Positions 1-15,000 of a stretch of DNA of 64,000 nt are shown here, one piece after another. A program made the translations under genes and the position numbers. Source of the stretch: Antedon bifida (lineage: Eukaryota; Echinodermata; Crinoidea; Comatulida; Antedonidae); contig OY727099.1 in the NCBI GenBank assembly GCA_963402885.1, positions 4,390,001-4,454,000 on the forward strand, read 5' to 3'. The notes below the pieces were generated by a model. It was not told the origin of the DNA. It was given only the letters and a program-made list of their open reading frames with translations, and ran no database searches. Position 1 is the stretch's first letter, and each line of letters starts with the position of its first letter.

Positions 1-30
1 GGATCCCCCTTTGTGAGATGGAGTTCTTAC

Positions 31-87
31 CGAACGGTTATTTCCGACTGCTTGTTTAACCGCTGAGAACTTGTCCAGATCCAATTT
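31..87 (-). CDS. ARHGAP35: p190 RhoGAP exon 20: linker before the RhoGAP domain
   Basis: 57-nt symmetric phase 0 exon between a strong acceptor (CTCTTTTTGTTTAG) and donor GTAAGA. It codes KLDLDKFSAVKQAVGNNRS. The frame stays open through the donor to the window edge, so a longer exon is possible but less likely given the consensus donor. It is the last part of the gene in the window. Confidence 0.8.
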
Positions 88-3000
88 CTAAACAAAAAGA
101 GGAAATTTGTTGGGCGGCATGCTTCATTTAAAAGCAAGCTGAAAATAAAATACTAAAAACAACAAAAACATTTTCAGATATCAGAACACCAAAAGTTCAA
201 TCTGAGAGGCTCACAAAGAAAAATAATAAAATCATAAAATAATTTGTAAAAAATATTATTTTTTGCTAATAGACTGGCATTCACGAATAACCTATATTGA
301 ATAAATTAAATGTTTACATGAACATTGATACAGCACAAAACAGGAAATATTATATTGGATACACAAGCAAACAATTAACATACCAAGCCAGTATATATAT
401 TACATAATCCTCCACAAGTTTTTGTTTACTTATTTCTAACATGTTAAATGTTAACTTTTAATCTATATCTATCTTATCTAGGTTGATTAGATTAGATCAC
501 TTCTTTTATCAATGCAATGCATTAATTTTGGTCTTTTTGTTTTGCTTTGGAAAGAATACATATTATATAATCTTTCAAAATATAATCTGTAATTTAAAAA
601 TTTATTCAATAATTAATAATTCATATAAATAATTTCTTTATAATATTAATGCTTCAATATTTTGAATTTTCAAATTTTGCATTACAATTTTATACATATT
701 TTTATTTTGCTTAGCAAATGATAAATTGTGTTGTTCGATTTATATAGCGCTTATACAAAAGATTGTCCCAAAGCGCTGAGACAAAAAAACAGAAAGAAAT
801 TACAAAGAAAAAAGATGGGTTTTTAAGAGTGTTTTGAAAACTATGATAGAGGATGCATTTTTAATAGGATCAGGAAGATTCCACAGTTTAGGAGCTGCAA
901 CTGCAAAAGCTCGATCACCATAGGTCTTATTTTATTTTACTTTATTCAATCGTAACCAACAGCGATAATTACCGCCACTAACAGGTTTGACCGGCTGGGT
1001 GGAACAAAAAGTGCAGATGGATTAAAGAAGGATAAATACAAAGATAAATACAATAAATATCATAATCCTCTTACTTTTGGTTGATTTTTCGATCGTATTG
1101 GTTTTGGTTTTACAGGGGGTGGAGGAAGCTTAGTTGTGGATGCTGCTATGTAGATAGGGTTTTCTTCTTCTTTGTAATCATCTTCAAATTGGTTCTGATT
1201 TAACCCTGAAATAAAAAAAATATTTAGTTACTTGACTGAAATATTCAGGAAAACAAATTTAAAACTCTTTTTAGCAGCAAAGCAATGTGACCAAAGTTTT
1301 CACAAATATGAAATATGAAAATTTTTAAAATATCATTTTATTAAATAGTTGTTTTATTGTTGGCATTCCATTCAATAAGCAAGCGAAGTTGACAAACGAG
1401 TGCTAAATGGCCAACAAAAAATATTGAAAAAGGTGTGATTTTAGAAATACTTCTCTGTTGAGCAAACAATGCCCTTTGTTAAAAAAAAAAGTTGGTTTTA
1501 TTAAATAAGCCGGTTACTTATATAAAATTTCCGTCAAAGTTCATTAGAAAGTGTTAAAATTGTCACTGTGTCACTAACCGATTCTGGAACATGACAAGTT
1601 GAGAAATAATGACTGTATTGTTTTTGTTTTAATATAGTTACTTTGCAAAGGTGTGTTACCTGTTTTGTTAAGATAACTTTTTAGACATACAGGTGAATGC
1701 ATCAGAAATTCCTCAATGGATTAAGATATTACTTAGTTATTTCCTGGGTTTGACTTTCTGTATGGTAGTGTGTGTTGACTAGCCCTAAGCAAGTAATCTC
1801 CCTTCCCCTGACATGTAATCGATCGTGTTGGGGGCATATTAAATGGGCAACATTTATAATTGAATATAGGTGTGACAAACTTTAGCCTTGGTTATTCCCT
1901 TTCCACATATTGGTTATGCTGTGGGCACAAGTCTATATCAATGTAAATTATTATGCTGTGTGTCAACTACCCAGGTATTGCTCTTCCTCTGGCCCATATT
2001 TGGTGCTGGGAACTGTATTTGTCAGTAGGCCCTACAGGTGTGGCCACATCCAATTGACCAATTATGATTCCCATATTTTGTGCTGGGAGCTGTATTTGTC
2101 ATTAGGCCCTACATGTATGAATGACCACATCCAATTGAACAATTATGATTGACCAGGAACTACTTACCAATTCCTATTTATCAGCTATGTGATGCTATGA
2201 TTTTATGACCTTATGCCTTTTTAGAATGATTTGTATTGATTTCTGATTTCAATTGATACAGACCAACCACTTAGTAACTAGCTATATAAGCCCAGGGTGG
2301 GCTTATTCAAATTTTATCCCAGTCTATAGCCAACCGATAATGTAACATGTACATTTTACTCTTTGTTCAAAAGACAATGACATGGCATTACTTCCCCAAG
2401 TACAAATTTATACTCCTGGGTGACAGATTACCTTTTTATTATTATAAGCAAAGTTGGCAAAATATTCTGGAAAAAATTATAGCTTAAATTTGCAAAAATT
2501 CTAAACACTTCAGAAATGTCCTTCACATTAGTACACTACTGCTCAACAATGACATAGCAAAAAGGGTGTACTATGTCAAGACACATTCAAATGCAACATA
2601 CACACATTTACATAATTGATAAAAATTATACACAGTTATAACAAAATAAATACAAGCTTTGCAACATTCCAAGCATGTATTGATGATATGCATTTTTTGA
2701 CAATGTTGAACTGACGAATTCATTATTTATTTAATGCTGAAATTAATCAACATTAACAGTGAACCAATATTCAATGATTTTATGTTAGTTTCTTAAGAAT
2801 TCGTTCATGTTTTGAAAAATGACAACACGTATAATGTAGACAACTATCCCAAACTGCAAGTCTGAAATCTTCCCCACTATTTAAAGAGAATGTCTAATAC
2901 CCCTTTCACTTTGACTACAAACTCTGGAGTTTACACACACCAAGTTGACAACAAACTAGACCTTGTGTGTACAAGTTATGTGTAAACTGTGGAGTTTTGC

Positions 3001-6000
3001 TAGAGTATAATACTAAAAGTTACAGAAATCTATGCTTTTTATAGCCGCACAAGAGTAACCCAAATTTGGAAGAGTCAACTAGATTTAAAAAGCGATGCCA
3101 AACAATAATGTATCAAAGTAAACTCAAAGCAGTTAAAAGTTACACCAAAGCTGAAAAGTTTAAAAAAATCACTCTCATAAGCAAGAAGCAGTGGTTTCAA
3201 ACATATAGAAATACAGCTTTCCCTCCAGATGTGTCATTTAGCATGGTAAAAATATGAACAAATGTTTGTATTAAAAGTTTTATTTAATGATACCTTCATA
3301 TACAATATTTTCTTCCATAATAGATTCTGGGAAAATAATTAAATAATAATTTAGAAGCCAATCAAATTTTAAACTATTTTGACTAAAAAAAAAAAAAAAA
3401 AAGTACTTAAAAAATAAAAGCTACTTGGAAACAAGGCAACGATGTACAAGACAAGCAACATATTTGGTTTATCCATCATGTTTTTTATTGGGACAAAGAT
3501 TAACCCGTCTCAGTATGAACACAGCTTTAAGTTAGTATAAATGGGGTTTAAAGAATTTGTGTTAGCCTATGGGAAAAGTGCAAATGTGGTTCATAAGAGG
3601 AGAAAAAAAAAGCAGAAATTCTTTTAGAATAAAATTATTAAAAAAAACAGTAAGCCATTATCTTTGACATTTGTAGAAGGTGAAAACCATAGAAATGAAA
3701 GAAACAAAGAAATATAGAGGAGAGTAAACGGAATTGATGAGAGAAAAAAATAATGTGGCAAGTTATTGTTGATTAATTAGTCTACTTTCCCGTCACTCAT
3801 TGGTGTTTTTTGTATTTTTATTTTAATTGATCGTAAGAATGATTCCAAAATGGTTCCGAAATGTCAGCTTTTTTGTAGTAACATTTTATTTTGAATTATA
3901 TCACTTCATAAGAGATAACTGAAGATGACAGAACTTGAATTAAAAAAAACAAAGAGGAAGGACAGAAGAAAAAAAAGACATGATGGAAAATGAAAGGAGA
4001 TAATTGGTGATTAAACATTAAGTACAAATCAAGGGTATTGACTTTGTGGTGATGCACTAAGTTTGTATTGTCGAAATAGATAACATATGCTATCATGACC
4101 TGATCGAGAAGACAGAACTAGATCTTCAACAAGTACCAAAGTCCCTAGACATTAATACTAAATATCAGCAGGTGTGGACAAACATGGCATGGATTATTGA
4201 CCATTAGCTGGACATCAACCAGAACAAAGACAACATCCTCAAGGGGGTTAGGGAAGTGACACAATTTGGGGCCTAGGGAAAAGAACAAAACAAGACCCCA
4301 GAAGTGTACAGATTATTCATCAGTTTTTAGTAGTAGTTTGTCTTGTAGCAAGTTGTTTAGTCACATGACTATGCTCTGGGGTAAATATTACTGCATATCC
4401 TTTTGTACAAGACAGTTCTGTATTTGAAATATAGTCTCAGTAGCTTTGTGGATGGAGTACTTTATGTATTCATATTTAAAAATTGATTTGATTTGGGTAC
4501 TGTTGAATAATTCACTACAAAGAGGTAATCATGAAACTCAAAATAATTTTAGTTTTACTTACTAAAAAGTACTGTACATAAAGAATTTTAAGTTCAGAAT
4601 TTATTGCGAGTACAGTACATCTAATCAAGGAGATAGAAGGATTAGGGTGGTTGTTTGGTCAAGGAGAGGGTTGTTTGTTGAGGAGTGGCAATGTTTTGTT
4701 AAAGAGTGGTGTCGAAATGAAATTAAGAGGTCAGGAAATGGTTAATCAAGGCACTGCAGTGGTGGGTAATTGCAAACAGATTCACTAAAGGTATAAATAC
4801 CAATTTAATGCATTGTTTGTTTTATAGGATACAAGCTTCAATAAACATGTTTCAGCAAATTGCTGATACATCCCAGATCTTCGGTTTCAGTGAACTGAAA
4901 TCGATACAAACTGCAAACGATTCTTATCACCCGAGTCACAGGGACAGGGAGGAGATAACAAAAATTGGTAGATTTCCAAAGAAGGGTAAAAAAATGACAT
5001 TTCTCCCAAATTATGTCAACAAAAATACAGAAGGCTAACTTGATGAGTTTATTGCACTTTATAAAAACGTGAGAAACATTACAACGCACTTTAGAATACA
5101 GGCATAGGTGATGATTTTAGACTAAAAAAATCTGAAAAGAAATTCAGACAGCTCTTATACATTTTGGAAATATTCTTTTTTTCAAACCAACAATTAGTAA
5201 ACTAACCTTCTTGACAGTTTCACTGTCCTGATCGGACAGCTTCTTCATTCAGCTTCTTATACATATTGTTTAAATTTGTTTGTTTATTATTGCCAGGTGG
5301 TAAAGATCTTGAGATACTAACTTCAGAATTCATTTGTTTTCTAATATTTTTCATTATTTTGGGTCACCCATATTAAAGCATACAAAACGAGTGGCAATAT
5401 ATGTTTTAACAGCTCACCCCTTTTAATCGTTAAAAAACCTATTTTGAGTATTTTTTTTTTAAATGTGGGTGCATTTAAATATCTTAAACTGTTCTTTACC
5501 TTGATCTGAAAAAATTCTTGTCGGTTTCACGGGTGGTGGTACATGTTTAGGCATAGGCCTTTGGTGGTCTGCTGAAAAAATAAACAAACATAATTATATT
5601 ATATTAAAATGACTAAAATAAAGTCAAAGTTGATACAATGAGGATTGGATTTTGCAGTTTTTGTTTCCATTGAGTATTTAGTTTAATCAGGGAAGAGTGT
5701 TTACTCTTCCCTGGTTTAAACAAGGTATATATTGTGGAGTTGTGAATAGAATTTTCTGTTGAGCACGATTTCACAATTTACCATTCAATAAAAAAAAAGG
5801 ACTTGGAACAGATTTTCTGTTGAGCACAAAAGTCAATAAAATACACAAATTGAGATAAAATCTGAAACAATTGATACAAAATCATTTGATTAAATATTTC
5901 TAACATTATATGAATGAAGATGAACAAATAAAGATCGAAAAATTGAATCATGATGCCTCGTTTTCCTAATTATGGTTTGTTTTACATTGAATACATTTAT

Positions 6001-9000
6001 GGTACAAACAGACTTCGGTCACATTTAACACAAAGCTAACTATAACTATCAAACATATTTTGCAACAAAGCAAATAATATTAATACTTACCCTTTCATCA
6101 GATCGAGGTGTTCAAAACACTTACTACAATTTCTAATTTTATTTTTTTAAATACAAACCCTTTGAAGTTTCTCTTAAATACTACTATAGTCAGAGTAAAA
6201 AGATAAAACAAATGCAACCTAAATATGAAAAAACTCTTCTAATTGAACTAAATTATATGTTTATTTACCCAAAATAAACATGGTAAACTTTAAGATACAG
6301 TTGATGCGATGTGTGTACATACCTTTATTTATAGTATTGATCCATGTTGGCATATTAAGGAACACCGTTCCCATACGCCATGCTTGATTATACAAGCGTG
6401 GTTTCAATGTTTTTCGTACGGATGAAATCGCAACCATTTTGAATGTCTTTTGTTATATAAATACAGTATAAACAATTGGAATGTGAATGCTTTTAAACAG
6501 CAATGCTCAGATTTCTCAAAAATCAAGTTAGTTACAAAAGTATAAATATAATAAATAGCAGTTATGTTACATATACAGAGTTTTCCAAAATTGTTTTGCT
6601 ATCGTAAATCAAACTAGTTCGGTAAAATGATCACATGCTTCCAGAAAAATATGGCGTTACACAATAAAAAAATCCAAATTTGTAGTGCGAGATGCAAAAG
6701 CACCCATTCAATCCGATTAAAAGATTTCAAATCCTGTGAATATTTTCAAATGAAGTAACAGCACATTGACATTTCACAAGTGTAAGTACTCAACTTCCTT
6801 TGTCGTGCGTTGCTTGTCGTTAACTGAAGTTCACAAAGTTTTGCCTAGTCTTTATAAGTGAACGTCAGGGATTGCTTTGATTGGATAATACCTTCCTGTA
6901 CGTCTAAGCACCAGTCAAGTGACAACGTTCAACTTGGCGCAAATATCATTTTTCTTTTTTTTTAAAATATTATATTTTCTCATGTTGTGGGAAGATTTTA
7001 GTATGAATTAGTATAAGTGAACATTTGGATGCAAGTGACTGTTGCAATAGTTTTTTTTAATGTTTTGGAAAGATTTCAGATATATTACTTAGAAAATAAG
7101 ACATCTTTTGGAATGTACATGTAACGTAAAAGCTACATGTGTAGAGATTTTTTTAAATGTTTACATATATTTTCTCTTATTAGAATTAAGAGATGTGATA
7201 AAAACAATAAAAGAAATAAAGATATTTTGTTGTTTTCCTTTTTTGTAGTATGAAACTTTGCAGGTTATAAACTCTTAGTCTTGATCAGTATACAGGCAAG
7301 AGGTAAAGCCTGAAATAACTATCAACAAATAATATAAACTGACAAATAAATGCCTGAGGCTACAAATTACGATATCGCACAAGGCTAGGCTGGATTAGAT
7401 TGGCGTGCGAATATGTTTTATACCACCAGGAAGGGGCTCTGAGAGGGTAAGAGTCCACTTCAAAATGGGCTAGTCTCATCAGCTGAAAAAGGCCGGAGGC
7501 TACAAATTAAGATATTGAACAAGGGTAGGCAGGATTAGGCTGACATGGCGTACCCACACGAGGAAGGGGCTGTAAGAAGCTGGGGTAAGAGTCCACTTAA
7601 AATGGGCTGGTGAGCAAACAAAATTAGCTGACAGATGCCCGAGGCTACAAATTAAGATATTGAACAAGGCTAGGCAAGATTAGCCTGACATGGCGTACCC
7701 ACATAAGGAAGGGGCTTAAGAAGCCAGGGTATAGAGTCAACTTAAAAATGGGCTGGTGATCAAAAGAAATAAGATGACAAATGCCTGAGTCTAAAAATTA
7801 AGATATCGAACAAGGCTAGACAAGATTATCTTGACATAGTGTACTCACACAATATACCACCAGGAAGGGGTTGTGAGAAGTCGGGGGTAAGAGTCCACAT
7901 AAAAAATGGGCTGGTGAGCAAAAGAAATAAGCTGACAAATGCCTGAGGCTAAAAATTAAGATATTGAAAAAGGCTAGACAGGATTAGCTTGGAAGGGGTT
8001 TTGAGAGGGTATAGGCTCCACTTTAAAATGGACTTATATGAGCTGACAAATGAAGAATGCCTAAGGCTAAAAACATTACACCCGACTACAAAAATGGACG
8101 ATATCGCACCGATCTATTGTTTGAATTCCCAATCTTAGTCTTCCTTATAACGTTACGCGCATGTTCGTGCCAACGTACACATAAAACAGGAAGAAAACCA
8201 GGACAGACTTTTTAATTGCTACAAATGTTGGTTATGAATACTTCAGATAAAAGGCATTCCATTTAAACTGCTGGTCAGCAAGGATTTCTAGGTATGAGAT
8301 ATGGGCACCAGGTTGACCATTGGGTAAATCGATGATAACTGACAACAGACGAACCAACCTTGAAATTGAGTGATATCAACTGAAAGCGGCCTAAAAATAG
8401 CACTTTTTAACCTGGACTTCTTACTCTAAAAGAGTTCTTAACATATAATAATTTGTATCCTAATTTTAAGTTAAAATAAACTTTATATAGTTTATATTAT
8501 GTGATATAATATGGAATGAAAGAATTCATCTTATCTATAGTGATAAAAGATAACATTTATACGTGTTAATTAATTTGTTACATGGGATAAAAATTATGGG
8601 AATGGTTCGGGTGGATATAAAATTTTAATTATTTTCCTTTTACGCAATTTGTTCTTACATTATAATTTAGTCTTAACTATCACTTGCAAAAAAAAAATAT
8701 TTAAAAGAATTTAAAGTCTAGGAGAAAATAAATTAAATGGGTGTATACGCTTTCCTTCTTTTAATAAACATTTTCATTTAAAAAAATGATTTAATTTAGC
8801 AATCTGGCCTTTTGAGTTTATTTAAATATATATTTGGTCTTAAAATAACATGCATGTGATTGGCTAATTAACTTGTGCTAAGTCAAGATACAGTAATAGG
8901 GAAGTATTAATATAAATGATTAAAGTACACACGGTATATGTCTAGGGAAAATTATTTTTTTGCTATAGTAATTCATATAATTACAGATACTTATAGGGAA

Positions 9001-12000
9001 CATACAAAACACTTATGTGTACATTATAATATGTTAAGATAAACTACATAAATTCAAATTAAATTCAAATGTATGAAAATTATATTTTATGTGTAGAAGT
9101 GCTCAAATCATTTATGTATAAAATATACACAAATTAATATTACTATGATGGCACGTTAATTAATTAACTATACTGCATTAGCAATACCTTACCTTACACT
9201 GAATACCATGCAGTCACATGTAGGCTGTGTTTTTTTTAACCATTATAAATTTATTTAAGGTCTGATATTATTCTAACCCACTGGAAAACTTGTATTTTAA
9301 CTCAATGTTGAAGCATGCGTTCAGACTTTAGTATTTACCAGGTAACTCAACCTGAACGGGTCTTTAATCTTTGTCAGCCATCCCTAGATTGTAAATAGCT
9401 CAGTTTGTCACCCATCATTCAATTTCATTAGCTTTGTGAATTGCTTCACATGATAAGAATGACGCTGACCAAGCAGACAGGCCTACTGCTGACCAAACAG
9501 GAATGTCTACTACGGCAGACAGACCATTCTGCTGCTTGCCGAGCATGTATGCCTATACTCTCTGACCAAGTGAACAGGCCTACTCCTGGCCGTGTAGACA
9601 GATCTACTGCTCACTGAGCAGAGAGGCATACTGCTGGACTTACTCCTGACTATGTAGATACTATTCGCCGAGCAGACAGGACTACTGCGGGCCGATCACA
9701 AATGTCTATGCTGGTAGCCAAGTGGAAAGGCATACTCGTGTAGACAGTCCTAATCGTTGAGGCCTCTATGGGCTGTGCAGACAGGCCTAACTGAGGGTTG
9801 TGCAGACAGACATGGAGGTATTTTATACCTCCAGAGTTGCACTGTGGCCAAGGCTGGGACTTGCAATACATACAAATTAACTCTCTGCCAACACGGTCAA
9901 TATCCTCCTTACATTTATTTCATGTGATTAATGTTATGTTAGTTTTAATGGAAAACAACTGCATGCAACAGAGGTTTACCTCGGTTTTGGTCATGTTGAA
10001 ATATACCCTCTCCCACTTCACAATAAATTCTCTCCTCTGAAGAAGGTGGTGGATAGCAAACTAAAACAAATCATGCGTGAGAATGAACGCAAAGGAAATG
10101 GCAAAACAAAAATGATACAAAATATGCAAATGATAAAAAACTTTTTAAGTTATAGAATAAACAGCAAATTAAGAATATTAAAATGACAAATGATAGAAAG
10201 AAAAAGTATACAAAATATTTATTAAAAAATAAAAGTATAAAAATGAAAATTATATTTTGTGAATATGATCAATGAGTCAATTATCACACCTTATATAAGA
10301 GAAAGAAAATTTAGTAGTAAATGCATAAATAGCAGAGAGTCATAAAAAAAGGTGGAAGGGGGGGGGGGCGGCTAGATGACTATTTGGAAGCAGGATATGG
10401 TGAGATAGAGGAGAGGAGGAAAAAAGTAAGCAAGATTAACGAAAATATTTCTATGAGGACCCTGTGATGTGCTGTGATGCTAACAAAGAAAATGCCAAGC
10501 ACTATCAAAAGCCAAAAGCGAAAGGCCTTTGATGGACAATGATGGATGCAATGTCATTGTAGGATGAGAATTAGTGACATTTAACACAATGACATTTGTT
10601 AAATAATTAGAGGTGCAGACTTATACCACCTACTATAGGGGGATATAGTGCTAAATATAAAAGTTTTATTATAAAATATTATATTATAAGGCAACCAATC
10701 TGAAGCAGTTAGTTATATGATTATAAATATATTTTATATATTCTGTGCATTGCAAAAATTATCAAGACATTATATACAAATCCTTGAAGTACATATATGT
10801 ATATTTATAGATTATAATATAATTATTAGGATTGGTAAGACGTCTGTGGTCATGGATTATCACAATACTGTGATGACTATACGTTCACTTTATCTCTACA
10901 AATTTTAAAATATTATGGCTTTATTGTCCAGACCTAAGAGAAGAAAACTGGAAACCAACCCTGGAGAATTTAGTCAGCAAAACGCGTAATCATGGATAAT
11001 ACATTCATTTATAGGTATTTATTTTAGGTAGGTTTACTGACGTGGGAAGAAAAAACTTAAAACAATTAGTAGTAGACCTAGTAAATCCCACCAACTACAG
11101 GTTATATCAGTACTTAAAATTATATTTATAGCAACTATTATATAACAAATTGTTAAAGCAATTGAAGGTGTTAAGCAATTTGCAGGCTTGTTTCGTTAAC
11201 GGAACAGAAGACTGTGCCATTCAAGATCTTTATACAATTAATTTCCCTTAAATAATACAAGGCATCTGATTTGACTTTATGTATTTTGACACTATATAAA
11301 TTTAATACAGACAAAACCAAAAATGCAATCATTTTGTATGGTACCAGGGATATCCCTCCAAATCTTCAGATGGGTCGACCATTAAATGTAATTTTGTAGC
11401 AAATAATGTTATTAACAAAGCCAAATAATTACACCCACATAGAACTATATTAAAACGACAGAATAAAAAAATTATGATGTATATTGAAATAGACTTGTTA
11501 TGATTTCACCACAGATAACAAATTAATTGTATTTGTCATCAATGAATAACACTTGTCCTGACAAATACATCAACAATATATACACTGTACTTAAAAACAG
11601 TCACAGTAGATTGGTATTAAATAGGTTAAAACCACACAAACTTCTGGGAAAACGAAAAGGAGTAATATTTAAAATCATGACAGGCGATATTATGAAAGAC
11701 TTGCAATTGAGAGAGCAAAACTGGGCGACAAAATTAAGAAAGGCAGCTACAAGTGATGAATGATCCGCTAAGGAAATACTTAAAGTACAATATTAATTTG
11801 TTTCCTTCAATGCAAGCTGATGAACTTTAAAAAAGCAAATGAATTAGTTATAAAGACGTATATTGGTAGATTAACATGTAACATTTACTTGGCAATGCTG
11901 TTACTATCATTTTGGATTATCAACTGATACGGTCAATAAAACGAACAAGATCAAAAGTAATTAAGTAAATCATTTAGTAATTACTGTAGATATATGTTTG

Positions 12001-15000
12001 AAATAAACATTATTATTTAATGCAAATTATCGGTTTTATCTAGGAAAGACGATAGTTCATGGTTATTTATAATTAATATACCCTCACAAAAGTAAATTCA
12101 CAGCTACTTAATTACTGCAATATAGAAAAGAAAAAAAAATATTACCAATCTTTTTCAAGATTTGTGGTTAGCTGGTCAACTGATTGGAACATTTACTAAT
12201 AGATTTTCAATATTCAATAAGCTTATTAATTAATTGATGCATTTAAATAAACATTTTGTAAATTTATACTGGTGATGAATGGGCTGACTCACAAGCTTGA
12301 GTTAATTTTGTAAAAATACACTTTAATCAAATTAGAAAGTTCTACGAAAAAAGGTGGAAGAAATGACATAATTCCTCTTGTACAACATTCAACTTTCGTA
12401 ATTAGGTTGTTATTGTCTCTTAAAATGCATGTTGTATTAAAATTGCAACATTGAAAGAAAAAGTTTTTCCTTTTAAATTTGCAAGAATTTAATGTGTTTG
12501 AGCTCACCCCATACACTACTCTCTTCTGTATGTATGGTCTTCCAGAAATTATGATATTTTGAATGTTTTTTTAATGACAAAAAAAAGAATTTGAGACATT
12601 TGTCTCAAGGAAAGTCTTGGTAGAAATTTCGTTTTTTTGTATGGTACTAACAAAATTTACTCTTTTTTTAAAATATTGGTTTTCCAGAACATTTTAAATA
12701 ATTTGAAGAACACGTGCCAACCTTGGCAATTTATATTTTTCTTTAATTTATCAAAAATAATCAGCATTTCTGTTAATGAATAAAATTAAATTCATTTTCA
12801 AATTTGTTTAGTCATCTTTAATTTACAACAGGAAATAAATATATCATTGCAGAGACGTCATTTAGTCTTTATCTGTACGATGTAAGTACAATATCATGCT
12901 TAAATAACTTTAACCCGAAATAAATGACATTTTACGATTGGTACGGAACATCTTCAAATGTTTCGGAGAAGTGATTGACAATCTAATTAGCATCGATAAT
13001 ATCGCACATTTTTGCAGTTTCATCTTTAATTATTTTACAACATATGTTACGGTCTCAGGTGGAAACGAAAGCATCATTAATGAGATAAATACGCAAATGA
13101 GAAGGAACTTTTTTGATCTAAAAACATTTCTAAAAATGCTTTTCCTTTAGATAGACATGTTTTTAATTGTGTAATTTCACCGATGTCATGCCGCACGTTC
13201 GTAACAAAGCGTGAAAAGTAATTTTTTAATGGATTTCTTCTTCTGTCATTGTAATACAATTATCGTTTTGTGTTTTCGCTAAAAAGCTAGCCACCCAAAG
13301 GCACGCTTTTGAGGAAACTCCTCAGCCAGAATATTTGCGGTACGTACGACGTAGAATTAACAGGAAAAATAAAGTCAAGTGTGGATACCTTGTGAATAGG
13401 GACAGGATACATTTGGCTCAGACGAGCTAGTGTTTATCATCATTTTCACATTACTTTTTTTGTTTTTGTACAGCATTTGTTTTCAGATATTATTCCCCAA
13501 AAGAAAAAAGTTGGGAGAGAACCAGTAGATTTCATAATCAACATATTTAGGCAGTTAACCAATAAACAGTTATACTGTATGGGTGGTTTTTAAATGTTAA
13601 AGCTTTGTGTTTAATAAAGTGAAAAACACTACACTATTATTACTGCAATTTACAGAATGGCGTTCTACAAAAGTTTTAAGATTCTGCATAGAACGGTGTG
13701 TATATATATATATATATAGCTGAGAGGAGATGCACTAGCAAAACCTGTTATATAAGATTTTTATTATATTGTTTTCTTATTACTCATTTTTTTTTTTTAA
13801 TAGTTAGCTAAATTAACAATGAAAACATTCATTTTTACTACTAATAGAATTCTATCAAATTTTTAATGTTATTAATATATATTTTTTCATATTTTATTTC
13901 ATGCTGTTAGTTGCTTTTTTACTATAAGAATGTTTCCAACCAAGATATATACTAATGGCAAGATTATTGCATTATTCAAATCTGCTTACATGATATATAC
14001 AAACATTTTTTAAAATGTTGCAATATATAAAAGAAATAAAGTTATATACACATTAAATATAATGGTTAATTAATTACAATATTAAGTTAGTATGTAATAA
14101 CTATTTATTTTTTATAGGTGTATGCCGTTGAGAAGCAAGGACTGTTCCAGCAGAATTAACTTTTCAGATAAGATAGCACTATGGCACTTACCACTCAATA
14201 ACAAGGTAGTTAGCGAAACTGGATTAGAAGCGCCACCACACAGCATTTAGCCGGTCTGGCCAACTTGGTTTCATAAAATCGCTATGTCAAAAACATTCCC
14301 GATAAGTTCCAATGCCAAGACATAGCAAGGTTATAAAAACCAAGAAAAGATAATTATTTCACAATCAGTTTCAATATATCTTCAGTAAACCAAGAATATG
14401 ATCATTCAGCCCATGTGTGAAATAACATTGTAACATTTAAGCACGACATAAGTAGTACTAATTCTTCCAGAGTATAACTTTATTATGTTATATGAATATA
14501 TTTATTAATAAAAAAATGTATTTACCTTTTAATCTTGAATCCAATAATATATACCAATACAGTAACTCTCTCAAAATCAGACACCCTTTTCGATTTGTCA
14601 CGTTTTTAGAAATACATTTTTAAAGAATGGGACAGAATTTGGTACAAATCTTGTTTACAATGATTTATCGTTTTATGGGTTTCTAATTTGAGGGAGTCAC
14701 TGTATACATGACAAATGTGATTAACATAGATGAAGCTAAATTTGGTTCATACTAGGACACAACACAACAAAAATAAAAGCATTGCAAGGACAGTACAACA
14801 ATAACGAGATTGATGCATTGCAAGGACGTATGTGCAAGACGTATGCATACTGCGCTGTAAGGACGGACGCACAAAATACGCACTTGTGCTGCATTCTAGT
14901 AAAAACCAAACTTAATATATACAAAGTGACAAGCAACAAGAAAGACGTAAAACATACCGTGGGGATCATCGTAAATTGTTGGCTCGACAACGGCGTACAC

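Larger units (their letters stand above)
6891..14957. other. p190 intron 17, 5' part
   Basis: Long intron with a minisatellite (7346-8080), a degenerate tandem array (9450-9800), a poly-G run near 10359-10368, a CpG-enriched patch at 13180-13350, (TA)n at 13699-13718, a pogo-like element (14560-14702) and a MITE (14739-14912). No coding exon was found. Confidence 0.6.

Noticed and set aside
1910..2152. 80-codon plus-strand open frame
   Set aside because: It lies in a two-copy tandem repeat, with no splice sites and low-complexity composition; the frame is a by-product of the repeat.
9650..10040. Overlapping open frames on both strands
   Set aside because: Produced by the degenerate CTGCTGACC tandem repeat; no motif and no exon signals.
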